Shown one piece after another: positions 1 through 10,203 of a DNA stretch of 64,000 nucleotides. The notes under the pieces are model-generated. The model was not told where the DNA came from. It saw only the letters and a list, made by a program, of their open reading frames with translations, and did not search any database. Numbering within the stretch: position 1 is the stretch's first letter; every line of letters starts with the position of its first letter. The DNA lies in contig JAGTJM010000011.1 in assembly GCA_020747015.1 (NCBI GenBank), forward strand, positions 62,001 through 126,000, given 5' to 3'. Made by a program: the position numbers and the translations under genes. The DNA comes from Pyrenochaeta sp. MPI-SDFR-AT-0127 (lineage: Eukaryota; Ascomycota; Dothideomycetes; Pleosporales; Cucurbitariaceae).

Positions 1-1690
1 ACCAAATCAGTGCGGTGAGGTTGTTTGAATGGATCAGTGCTGGATGAGACGCTACTCGGTGGCGGACAGCGGAGTCGATCTGGCCAGTACTCGATCGAGG
101 TCGATGATGCTGGTCGCCGTTCCCTTCGACAAGACTTCATTTGCGATTCAAGTATATTTCAGACGTTAGTCGCGCTCTGGTCATCCAGGATCTAGTCCCT
201 ACCTTCCTTTGTTCAAAACTGAAAGGTGGTGACGTGCCAAGGACTACGGCGGCAGGCTCTGCCTTTGGTAGACAATGGAATGACTCGGCGCCGTTCCCGG
301 TGTCCTGATCATGCACATGGTACCTTGATCGGTATCCTGCCTTCTTCTCTACTAATGACGTTATTTTTCTTTCGTCAGCCGTGAAGAGCTGCACAAAAGA
401 GGAGAGGGGTTAGCAGAAGTCGTCCGCGTTTATTCCTCATTCATCCGACTTCAAGAATTCCGATGCAGCTCAGAACGTGATCGGCCTCAGCTTCAACCCC
501 TCGTTATCATCTTGTATTTCATCTTGTATTCGGTTCTCTCATGCGTGGGAATTTCGCGCGCTGTGGTGGTAAAGTGGTGGGGGTGATGGAGTGCGCGTCG
601 AATTGGCAATTGCGACGACCCTAAGACCAGGGGCTGACTTCTGTCTCTCGGACCGTAAGGTTACAACCGAAACTGGAAATTCTCGGGTAAGCACTGTCAT
701 TCAGTTGTTGCAGTTCCTCAGCTTCAACCTGATGGCCTGTGTGTGGGCCAGAGCCGATAGCTCATGATGCAAGAGCCAGACCTGTGCGATACCCTCGATG
801 TACGGAATACCTCCAACAAATTTGCTGCATAATCAGCGAACTATTCAGATTGCTACGGTTCGGCTAAGATTGCGTTCAGGACTCCTCCGTTGGCATCAGC
901 TGCCGCATTACCGTTTGGGATTCATATTCGACTACTGACGTGAACATCGAGTACCACAGGCCCGAGAGAAGTATTACGCTTGAAGACTTTTCGGTCAGTG
1001 TCTGAATATTTTGGTATAGTCATATTCAAGAAGAAAGGAGTTTGTGGGTGCCTCGAAGGGTTGTGAATGTAAACGAGACCGATTTAGCTCCGACAGCATT
1101 TAGCCTGGTGAGTGAAATCTACGTCTCACAGGCGACAATAGAGGGGGGAGAAACAACTCCAGCTTAACTGCGGCTATCACCATTCAGAATATTTGGTTCT
1201 TCTACAATTGCTGCCTTGGCTACTTTCCGAAGTGGTCCAACTACCTCTGTTACAGATTCTGCTTCGCATGCACGGATGCCTGTCGCAGTATCAACTGCGG
1301 CTATACTAAGACAATTCTGAATCTCTCCACAGGATTCAGGCTCGATATACAACTCGCTGCCACATATTCACTCCGCCGTAAAGCGATGCATGCAATATAG
1401 TCCACAGACAGGTTAGAAACCACAGAAGAAGGCAGGGTTAGGTTGGCATAACAACCATCACACATTCAGGCAAGAACGCGAAACTGCGACTTGATCAAAA
1501 ATGTTTGTAAACTCCATGATATGAAAGTGTTATATCCCGTGCTAATACCCGCAGCTACATCTAAACATGCGACAACGACCTCGCATTTTGCACACAAGTA
1601 TCCATAGAAGAACTCCATGCCATATCTCATTCATGCCCATCCAGCTGCATGGAGGCCAGGCGTTTTCGAAGTAGTCCAAAGAATCAAATT
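1..1690. other. Intergenic stretch, no supported gene
   Basis: Only short frames without family resemblance are open here on either strand, and none is joined to another by a convincing intron. No tRNA, rRNA or transposon ends were seen. It lies beside the decayed gene at about 1.7-2.3 kb and may be an old degenerate segment, but that is inference. Confidence 0.5.
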
Positions 1691-2345
1691 AACAACAAAA
1701 ACCGTATCGATGATTCAGATAGTCGAGAGGTCCACCAACACTCTATGATCCGATGATCAAGGAAATTTAAGAAGCAAAGCCGTTGCAATCGTAGGTTGTC
1801 TGGGCCTGTATCACCGACATTGAAACCATTGTTCCATAGCTATATCGCAACGGCCGGATATGTAATATGCCAGGGCATTGCCCCGGCCCGGCTCTTGAAG
1901 CGGTCAATCGCATCACGTAGGGAACCGATGTTCCAGGCTTGATTCCAGTCGTGGTTTCCCACAGAGCTCTCATAACAGAACTAATCAAAGACATTAGTGA
2001 CCCTTCTAACCAAATAAGAGAGTATAAAATCAAAATACCTCTCCACAGCGCGTTACGCTGGTGACTTATTGGCCGCCAACCGGCCGAAAGTCGTCATTAT
2101 TTTCCTGAGAGAGGTTAGCAACTTATAAAGAATAACAGTGGATGTTGTAGCTTACCACCGCACATAGCAGTGCCTGTTACCCGCAAACCGACCCCACAGT
2201 CTTGGGGTCAGTTGCGGGGCCATGTAATCATTTTAGAGGCCGAAGCCATTTCGGTTTCCTAGTTCCAGGGCGGAGAGGCGTTTGGAGTAGTGAGGGAGGA
2301 GTGAGTAGAAAAGTAAAAAGAGTTTAAGTCGGGCGGGAGCGGTAT
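1690..2345 (-). pseudogene. Decayed multi-exon gene, possibly small secreted protein
   Basis: The minus strand shows two convincing GT-AG introns. One is 2105-2155 (GTAAGC donor, GCTAAC branch, CAG acceptor) and one is 1981-2038 (GTATTT donor, CACTAAT branch, TAG acceptor). The flanking exons share one phase-consistent frame with protein-like, Cys/Trp/Asn-containing content. That frame is interrupted by four stops: TGA early in the first exon, TAA in the first exon, TAA in the 66-bp second exon (2039-2104) and TAG in the last exon. Each is one C-to-T change away from an Arg or Gln codon, as expected after repeat-induced or other C-to-T mutation. A TATA-like ATAAATA lies near 2343 in the right orientation. 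I do not recognise the family. It could also be a spliced non-coding transcript. Intron evidence is good; pseudogene status is moderate. Confidence 0.45.
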
Positions 2346-2349
2346 TTAT
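2340..2349 (-). promoter_or_regulatory. TATA-like box for the decayed gene
   Basis: On the minus strand the sequence reads ATAAATACC. A CT-rich leader of about 60 bp follows, then the first possible ATG near 2250 and the first exon of the decayed gene. The spacing suits a Pol II promoter. Motif match only. Confidence 0.35.
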
Positions 2350-2868
2350 GTGGGGGCTACGGCAATCGGAGAAACTGAACCCGGAAGCACTCAACAATTG
2401 TGTGGTAGTCAAGGTGACGGTGAGGTGATGAAAGCGCTTACAGCTTATAGGTTATGCAAATTTTTACTGCCATCTTCTCTGGTAAGCTCTCCCAATTTGG
2501 TCGTCGCCTCAAGGGAGGGAAACATGTATCGTGTCCGCCGTGTAGACTACAATTTGTCGCACAGGATGCAGCCCTGAAGACAATTTTCTTGTTTTTATTA
2601 GAGAAAAATGAAAGGTAGTATCAGGCTACACCGCGTCTATCACCAGAATGCCGCATCACATATCTAGAGTCACCAAACTCAGGAATGGGGGAAACTGGCT
2701 CGTGCAAGAAGCTATTGCATTACGATGCAATATATACAGCGTTAAAAGACGAATGCTTAACCGTACTACTGCCTGATCGCTTGTCACAACATAGTGATAG
2801 GGGACAGCAAGAACAAAAAATTCGATTCCATAGCTCCTGCACAACCCTGGAACTATGAAACCGAAATG

Positions 2869-2938
2869 AGGAAGGTCGAGAATCGAACTCGGGCCGTATC
2901 AGACAATCTGACAAGTGTTACCACTACACTACCTTCCC
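2869..2938 (-). tRNA. tRNA-like locus, tRNA-Gln-like, probably degenerate
   Basis: Read on the minus strand, this 70-nt segment folds as a cloverleaf. It has a 7-bp acceptor (GGGAAGG with CCTTCCT, one G-U), T8 and A9, and a D-arm GTGT/ACAC with the loop AGTGGTA. It also has an anticodon stem TGTCA/TGATA and a T-arm CCGAG-TTCGATT-CTCGA with one C-A mismatch. A-box and B-box promoter motifs are both recognisable. The 7-nt anticodon loop GATTGTC would place TTG (Gln) at 34-36, but it has A where the invariant U33 should be. That, with the T-stem mismatch, suggests a tRNA pseudogene. D- and T-arms resemble fungal tRNA-Gln as I recall it. A run of six T (minus strand) near 2815-2820 could be a distant Pol III terminator. 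Confidence 0.5.
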
Positions 2939-2939
2939 C

Positions 2940-3276
2940 GTATGTTTTTGTAATAGTGCTTCACGAAATTACTCAGTGTAAATGAAGGAAATCGAGGTCA
3001 TCAGAGCTATGAGGCAGATCATTGTTCAGTAAGAATGTGGTACGCATCCAACTTTCATGCTTACTTACCTCTCACTACAAACACAATAGCCAAAAGTAAC
3101 ACAGTCTGAAGAATCACAACATTTTTCAGACAGATTAGTACCAAGACCAAGGTGTCTTAAATGCACTGAACAGGTTCTGAAGTTAATGTCATAGTCGACG
3201 CTGGATCCATTTACCCTCCCTTTGGCTCCTCCATTGCCTCTCGAAAAGACACATAACTACCTCCAAGCTACGTTGA
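2940..3276. other. Spacer without gene
   Basis: I see only short frames with no resemblance and no splice structure. It is the 3' flank of the hypothetical gene ending at 3277 on the minus strand. Confidence 0.5.
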
Positions 3277-4366
3277 TCATCTCCTCTCAGCACCAATATA
3301 CCTAGAGCCATCATGCACCCACATATCCTGATACTCCTTGACCAGCGCAGCATGTAGTTCTTCTAGATTCAGTTCAGCTACGGCACTTTGAAGCGCCACA
3401 TTGTGTGCCCGTTGCTGGTCTTTGGGAACCTCGCGATCAGTACTCCCAGACCACTGGTCAAACTGGTCCCTACCGACGGCGAGCATTTCGTGGACACCCA
3501 ATGCACGATCGCACCGGGCAAGCACCTGGTTGTATATCTGCCAATTTTCGTTGGTCATGGGGATAGAGACCTTGTATACAATACCAGGGACGATTGGATC
3601 GCGCTCAACAACGCTATGAAGTTCCTCGGCCATGTACATGTCGATGAACCTGAGTATGAAATCAAGGTTTGGCGATTTTATGCACTGGCGTCGTATTATA
3701 CGAAGTGGGCCAAGAAGCACAAGCCGTGGTTTTGCCTAGATTTGTTGTTAGTGATCGGGGTCAGTGGAAGAAATACGGGAAGCTTGCGTTTTCGGTAGGC
3801 TGGATCACCTCTGCGTCAGTCTCCACCACAACTTGCTCCTTCTTTGGTTGTTCCTTGGTATCAACAGGCGGCATCTGACCAAATGAAATAGTCTTTGGGC
3901 GCTGTCCTACTGGATTGGCGCAAAGTCCAGCCAGGAAACCAGGCTGAGCATTTGATACGTACTTGTGGTCCTTGTTTCGACTGGGGATGTTGTAATCATA
4001 TGGGTTCATGTACCACCCCTGCTCACCGACACATCTTGGACGGGTCTTCGACCCATTGTTCGCTTGAGGTGGCGGGGCTATATGGGCGAGGAGTGGCCCC
4101 TTCGCAATGTCCTGGTTACAAGGACTTGTTGAAGGCTCAAGTTGTGTTTCCTCAATGTGCCTCTCCATCATTGTGCGCAGGGGTGGTGGAGGTGGTGCAT
4201 CAAATGGAGGAAGATTGCGTGCGTTGGCCAATTGATCACCAAAGCCAACTTCTGCTGAACGCGCAGATCTGTAGATCTCTGGGACTACAGTATCCGGAGA
4301 TGACGCTGGAGAAGGTGTTTCTTGTTGCTCAAAATGCTCCTTCTTGGGATTGGGAATGGATGGCAT
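3277..4366 (-). CDS. Hypothetical protein, two exons
   Basis: Best model is complement(3277..3735, 3809..4366), giving 338 aa. The start is the ATG at 4366, the first ATG in this frame; codons above it have no ATG. The 73-bp intron has a GTGATC donor, a CACTAAC branch and a CTAG acceptor, and restores the frame. Residues 1-186 are low-complexity, rich in Pro, Ser, Gln and Glu with a five-proline run, and probably disordered. The second exon is better ordered, helical and charged, with several Trp residues. I do not recognise the family and see no signal peptide or membrane segment. It is divergent from the gene starting at 4939. The donor is not strong, so the exact exon 1 end is uncertain; the coding frame itself is fairly safe. 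Confidence 0.6.
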
Positions 4367-4938
4367 ACTGATATATAACGAAGAGATCACAAAATGAATC
4401 TCAGTTGGGTATTCTGGGTCGTAAACCTGGGTTGAGACTTTGAATTGAGGAAAAAATGAAAGTTGTAGTTAGTTTTTCTTGTATATTGGTAGAAATGGAC
4501 AAGCACGCTGGATGTGCATGTGACTTTCACGTCACAACAACAAACGCTCGTGATTGACATCTTTGAATTGTGAAAACCTGGTTATAAAGAAAATGTGAGT
4601 GATTGAACGCATCCGTGCTCCAAAGTGGAAAGGCCTTGTGTATACCACCTACAGTTCCCTTAACCCTGATGATGCACCTTCACCATCACTTCGCGCCAGT
4701 TGCTCAAAGTGAAGCGACTTTTACCCTACTTGAGCCACAATATCAGTGGAAACACTCTCTTCCTTTTCCTTACAACTACACCAACACCAAAGTATAGCTC
4801 CGCCTGAATATCCCGTCAGATTTCTCCCCCACAATCTACGAAACCCAACATCCGATTATCCAAGCCACAATCTCCGGTAAGTCGTTTTCAATCTTCACCA
4901 GCTTTTATGCTGATTCTATAGCTAATCTTAATCTAGTC
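4367..4938. promoter_or_regulatory. Divergent promoter region with 5'-UTR intron
   Basis: This spacer separates two divergent hypothetical genes. It includes a probable 5'-UTR intron of the plus-strand gene at 4877-4936 (GTAAGT donor, GCTAATC branch, CTAG acceptor), ending two bases before the ATG at 4939. No other motif stands out. Confidence 0.5.
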
Positions 4939-5430
4939 ATGCATTGGCGCCACATCAAGCTGCGGAACCCGCTTCGCCCTCGAACGCTGACCTACCGGGA
5001 GGCACTCCTCGCAAAAGAGGCTGCAGACAAAAGGGCCGAAGAGGAGGAGAAGAAGGAGGTTGAAAAGCACCGAAGTGGGTCACTCGCCCGCTTGGAACGC
5101 AGAGAGCCTATTTGGCCCCAGCTCAAACGTTTATTCGGCAGTTTTGTGTACATGGGCTTCCGAAAGATGCCTCTCTTGGAGGAGGAGAGGTTATCAGAAG
5201 TTCGTGCGGCAGCGGCATACGTGTACGAGGACGAGTTGGGCTCGCAGTGGAATGAGCAGCAGGAACCTAAGGAGATTGAGGATGAAGAGAACTGGGAGAC
5301 TGAGTGGGGGGCTGGCTGGGAGGGAAATTGGGAGGGCATTTTAGAGGAGGGCAACTGGGAGGATATATTACAGAAGGGCGAGATAGTTTCGGTCATGAAC
5401 CGGGGCAGGGGCAGGACTTTGACTTTCTGA
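4939..5430 (+). CDS. Hypothetical charged protein with Trp/Glu repeats
   Basis: An intact 163-aa frame starts directly after a good 5'-UTR intron, which supports the ATG. Residues 20-45 form a Lys/Glu-rich, coiled-coil-like helix. Residues about 105-150 hold imperfect repeats of an acidic Trp motif (variants of E-G-N-W-E). The C-terminus is Arg/Gly-rich. There is no signal peptide and no membrane helix. I do not recognise a family. Coding status is supported by the leader intron and the length without stops; function is unknown. Confidence 0.6.
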   Translation: MHWRHIKLRNPLRPRTLTYREALLAKEAADKRAEEEEKKEVEKHRSGSLARLERREPIWPQLKRLFGSFVYMGFRKMPLLEEERLSEVRAAAAYVYEDELGSQWNEQQEPKEIEDEENWETEWGAGWEGNWEGILEEGNWEDILQKGEIVSVMNRGRGRTLTF

Positions 5431-5828
5431 TGCAATTTCGACGGACAAGAGATCTGCCCCATGCTTGATGTCCATAGTAAATCGTGTTTCTCTTGTCTTA
5501 GCCTGTCATGATGATATCTATGTTTGTGAAATACTGGGAAGATATTTGGACAGAGAAGCCCGATGAAGTATAATTCATGAATTAGTATGGCCAGGAAATT
5601 GCAGTTTACTTTGTCATCTTGAATATTCGAAAGAGCGTGAGTCTTATGAATGAAATCAAGTTTCGTCACGTATGAATGAAGATGTCAGATGGTGCAGGTT
5701 GACCATGAAGACGGTCTTGGTGGCGTTCCAGATCTCCTTTCCGAAAGCGATCATCCCGCAGAATGGCCCCGCACATCAGAACCCTTTCCAACCGTCTTTC
5801 CACCCACTTCACCATCAGAAACATCAAA
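5431..5828. other. Spacer between two plus-strand hypothetical genes
   Basis: It probably contains the 3'-UTR of the gene at 4939 and the promoter of the gene at 5829. An ATG at 5763 opens in the same frame as the downstream gene and is an alternative start. Nothing else was seen. Confidence 0.45.
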
Positions 5829-6323
5829 ATGTCAACATTTACGTTCTGGAAAGGCTTTGCCGACGCCGCCGTTGGTGTTATACTTCTCACAAAGCCTGAA
5901 ATCATTTATCATAGCGCCGTTGCGAAGGCGCTGAACCGCCTCTCAGGGCTTCGGCTGCCCAATCCGCATCCAACAAGTCCCGGAGAAATAAGCTCACAGC
6001 ATGCTGTTGCTATAATGGTACCTAGCATAATCCGATTCGTATTCCTGAAGATACAGAAGCTAACTCCACAGGTTATTGCGGTTGGTGTTGGCCACATGCG
6101 GGCGAGCAGAATCCGTTCCGCGATTCCTGCATTCGTCCTCATGAATGCACTATGGTCTGCTTTTGCTTTTGCGACCGTACTTTTCAAGCCTCATCGCGCA
6201 ACAAGTGCGCTACTCATGACGGGTATCAATCATTTCGTGTTCTCAAGTATCATGGTGTGGCGCGCAAACATGGGTCTCGGAGAGATATTGGGACTGGAGC
6301 AAGAAAGGACCAAGAGCGCGTAA
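5829..6323 (+). CDS. Small multi-pass membrane protein, two exons
   Basis: The model is join(5829..6017, 6072..6323), 146 aa. The 54-bp intron keeps the frame open whether spliced or not, but it has a clear GTACCT donor, GCTAACT branch and CACAG acceptor. Removing it joins two hydrophobic segments naturally. Three to four membrane helices are visible: near residues 5-20, 60-75, about 85-107 and 115-132. The C-terminus is short and charged. It looks like small conserved fungal membrane proteins of unknown function; I cannot name a family. An upstream in-frame ATG at 5763 would add 22 basic residues. That could be a mitochondrial targeting stretch, so the start is not certain. Confidence 0.65.
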   Translation: MSTFTFWKGFADAAVGVILLTKPEIIYHSAVAKALNRLSGLRLPNPHPTSPGEISSQHAVAIMVPSIIRFVFLKIQKLTPQVIAVGVGHMRASRIRSAIPAFVLMNALWSAFAFATVLFKPHRATSALLMTGINHFVFSSIMVWRANMGLGEILGLEQERTKSA

Positions 6324-9300
6324 AACGGGAATTTCCTTTTACTGCTTGTTCTTTGGACAGAAATTCTTGATATGTTTGATCGTCATTCATAATGGCGAAA
6401 TCTACAAATGAAGCTCTTCTCCAACGTCTGCGCCTTTCTATTACCAGAAAAGTCATATTTTAGTTATGTCTTCTGTTTCCATCACTTCCTCTCGAGGTTG
6501 ATATTGGCGATGACGTTCATACTAATCGAAAATTGAGCTTGCGTGAATTGAATCGACGTCGGTTATGGGTATCTCTCGTAGGCGTCGGTTCCAGAGACCG
6601 CATCGTATTCGCGTTTGACGGCAATGTGAGAGTCATCATTAGCATGTCAACGGTTGGCATAACATGGTCTAGGTAAATCTTCATACCCTAAAGAGCCTTC
6701 TTCTCCTTATAGTTCTCTCTGTTCACACTTTGAGAATGGCACCAGCTGTCATCTCAGGCATACTCAATGTTTGAGCGCGGGGCTCAACCTTTTCTTCATG
6801 TGTCCCCCTGCCATGTCCATAGCGTGCTTTATAGCCATTGATTATACCCCATTGACCATTGACATCTTTTATGCCATTATTGAGACCGTATAGTGTCACT
6901 TTTTGCGTGCTTCATGCCCTTGCGACTCTATGTAGACCACACGCAGTCATTTTGCCGGTAGTATTTGTATCGCTATCCATCAAAGGCTGGAGGGCGGTAT
7001 GTTCTTAGCAGGTTGCTATGTCTTCTGAATATCGCTTCCATTTGCATAGTTCTGAAGACCAGCGTCGAGAATCTCGCAGGAGAGTTAAATTAGAGACACG
7101 AGCCTCCTCGGTGAGGCATCTCGTGAGGCCCAGGGGAGAACGACGGCGTTTCTGTTCGACACTCCAGAGCCTTTGTGCGCTGTGCTAGGTGTGATGAGGA
7201 AAGCTTTTGGCTTGTTGTTGTGTCTCCGATGAATTGTTAACAAGTGAAGGCGGACGGCCTGGCGAAGGCAAAGGATGCCACGGTTGAGAACCCATAAGAA
7301 ATGCAAAGCAGCACTAAAAAAAAACAGTCAGAAGCAAGCATAGGCGAAGAGGTCACGGAATCACATGAATTAGAGCTATATAATATGCATGTCCCCCAGG
7401 CAAGAAACGCTGAGCCGATGATATGCTGCAGCTTGCACGCCGAAAAGGGTTTTGATGTTCTAGGGGAGCACCCTGGACCGCCATCATGAAGGTAGATGCT
7501 ATCCCAGACAAAGCGCAATGCTCCATCTGAGCCCGTACGGTCGCATGAAGAAAAGAAAAGAGATTTTAGAGAGGCGAGCGAGCATTTTATGTGTTTGCAG
7601 CACAGACCGCCGCGCTCAGATCAAAATGCACGTGATGGAGATTGTGATGCAAACGCGCGTCCGCCGCCAACTGAAGGTGAAGGTGTTGTTGGTTAAATGA
7701 TATTTTCTAGTTATCAAAAAGCTTTAATTGTGTGCCGAGTCGTCGAGGGTGAAAGGCAACAGGACAATGTCAGGATGTGTCCCGCTCTCTCCTGTCGCCC
7801 ATAGGAAACATTCCGGGCCATGACTTGGGGCCATTAACTTTGAACAAAGAATTTGAGTTCATTCCAGTATGAAGGCTCTGCGTGTGTGGCCAAAGCAGTA
7901 GATTTGGCCTTCATGTGTATTGTAGGTGGTGAGCTGTCGCTACAGAGCACAGGATAGTAGTGGCCTTATTAGTGAATGTCTAAACTCTTCTACTATCTTC
8001 CAGTACTCCTGAAGACTCTGGAGAGCTTTCTATTAAGCTATCATATAGTTGTGATACCTCATTTGCTTGCTATTGTGTTATTGCTGAGTAGTGAGGCATT
8101 TTCGGAAAAGCGTTAATACACTACGAGTACTTGGTTGGCTGTGGAAGAGGTCTCTCAAAATCTAGGCTCGCTCTCAACTTCAAGCGCTGACAGACAGATC
8201 GCACAGGACTTTGTGAACTCTCACAGCAGCTTGAAAAAGGCAGATGAAAAGTGATGGAAGGGCATGCCGTGGTCAGTCACACAAGCCGAGTGGAGCGGTC
8301 TGTCAACAACAATAACCACAAGATGCATGTAGAGTACAAGTTCAATTGCAAAGCTATCTAATGTAATGTCGCTAGTTATTCTTTAACAGTCAAGGGCACA
8401 ATGAAGATGTGTCGCGACTGGCTAAACATGCTTTCAATCACCTGTCGAATGGGCGAAGGTGTGACAACAGCAAGAATACTGGATCAATCTGCCCTGGAGA
8501 TGAAGAGAAAAAGTTTGAGGGGAGGACGGAGGCTTTATATGGAGTGTGGAGGGAGCCCGGGAGCTCGTGCGAGCTGCACGTGTTCGCCTATGCGGCAGAG
8601 TTTCGGGCAGTACAGATTCAGCGGGCCGCTGTGGTGACAGTGAAACTGTCGTGCTTAGTGGTTCGAATGCGCTAACACGTGAGGACCAACCCGTCATTGT
8701 AGGTAAGCCTAGCGTTGGAGGACCACAAGCATTTTCTTGACCCTCTGAATGTGAATGGGAGTTAGCTGCATTTTCCGCTCAGGCTTTGGGCCACTTGCTA
8801 AGTCACAACTCGTTGACCTTGCGGCCATGTTTCTTGCGGACGACAGTTTTTGCTTTTACAGCTCTTAGCACCACACTACTTCGATAAGCGGAGAAGCCAT
8901 AATCAGGGGCCAATACAATTCATGCTATTTTCCAATCATTCCCGTTGTCTACACCAGGAATGGAGCTTTCCATCAGTCTCCATCATGTGCGCGTGAGTGC
9001 GTGTATGTGTGTTTGTCTAGGATTGCAGGCTCAGCTTCCAACAAACGTCAAACTCTTTACCATGTGCGTTGACCTGCTTTTCCCTTGTGAACCATTTATA
9101 TCTCCCATGGTGGTGACTTCCCTGACAGACATTTTCAAAGATCAACTGTCATTTAAATTTGTATCACCATACTTGACAAGAATTACACATTTCACACTCT
9201 CGCCAAGAAAACTGAACAGAATTCCTCCTTTTCCCGAGCTCGGTCGCCAAACATCGTTATATAGTGACCCTAACCCTAACTTTCTACAAAATCGTCCTCT

Positions 9301-9332
9301 TTCAACCCAAAACCTACCTTGCGACTACCCCA
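6324..9332. other. Three-kilobase gene-poor spacer
   Basis: No frame in this stretch is long or protein-like, and no family, tRNA or transposon end was recognised. The last 70 bases hold the promoter of the gene at 9333, including a telobox-like motif. A polyT/AT tract is present near 7680-7730. Confidence 0.45.
9267..9280 (+). promoter_or_regulatory. Telobox-like CCCTAACCCTAAC motif
   Basis: Two CCCTAA units sit about 53 bp upstream of the ATG at 9333. Two telomere-type units are too few for an interstitial telomere. In fungi and plants such motifs act as promoter elements bound by telomere-repeat factors, so a promoter role is the simpler reading (inference). Confidence 0.35.
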
Positions 9333-10203
9333 ATGGATCAAGAGACAACTACTCTCGTTATCCGAGCCATTCAAGCGCTCGATAGCAAGATCGGCCTTCT
9401 CAATCAGCTCTTTGACAAGCTTGAGAGGCGGATGACCAATGTCGAAGAGGCCATCGTGCACCTCAATGATCCGAACTCTATACTCAGGCGCCCAGCTACG
9501 GCTTCTGGGTACACCACTGCTGTCTCTGGCCACCAGTCCTTGGATATTCCCTTCACTCGTCCGCTTCCTTCTCCTCTGGTTATCGAGAGTTCGCCTGGTG
9601 TAGGCAGGTACAGCGCCAATTTGTGTCCAGCTGCTTCACAGTACCATATTCAACAGCCATTTCCTGGTACCCGCACAGCATGGTATCCGTCTCGAGGAGC
9701 TATCGGTAGCAGCGAAAACGTCACTTTCTTGCCGTATGTGATCGAGGCGATCGCACAGAAGTACCAGAAATACCACCAGAAATACCTACTTGAGGGTGGT
9801 TATCGCAAATGGTAAGCTTCAGAGCCAGACGCGTCAACACAGGACTGACACATCTTGATAGTGCTTGCGGCGCTCTCTCATTTTCGATTGACTGCTTCCG
9901 GTACGATCACTTTCGTTGGTGCCGCACGCACCACCGCCCCATAATCAAGCCGCACGAGAAGTGTGGTCGCGACTACGAGGGCTGTCAGTCCGTCAAATGG
10001 GGTAAGAGCGCATTAGATTCCTATATTTATTGATGAGAAAGGACTAACATGATGCAGAGAATCACGCTGAGTGGGAGTCTATAGTACAGCAGTCGTTCTC
10101 TGGTGGATTCCTGGGAAGAAAGTCTGTGGGAAACCTTCGCGAGTGGCTGTTCCCACAAGATCTATTTCCGCAGAAGTACAAAGACGGACGATATATTCAA
10201 TGA
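9333..10203 (+). CDS. Hypothetical Cys/His-rich protein, three exons
   Basis: The model join(9333..9811, 9862..10001, 10058..10203) gives 254 aa. Both introns have clean signals: GTAAGC...TTGATAG, and GTAAGA...GATGCAG with a CTAAC branch. The phases add up exactly. Residues about 5-50 form an amphipathic, coiled-coil-like helix. Residues 60-130 are Ser/Pro-rich. Residues about 160-205 contain six Cys and four His with several aromatic residues, which may form a zinc-binding fold; I cannot match it to a named finger. The C-terminus has a Trp- and aromatic-rich tail. No signal peptide or membrane segment is present. I do not recognise the family. Confidence 0.65.

Noticed and set aside
5763..5828. 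Upstream start for the small membrane protein
   Set aside because: It is kept only as an alternative. The ATG at 5829 gives a natural hydrophobic beginning, and the added stretch looks like leader sequence.
9267..9280. Interstitial telomere or subtelomeric boundary
   Set aside because: Only two repeat units are present, and housekeeping genes follow. A promoter motif is more likely.
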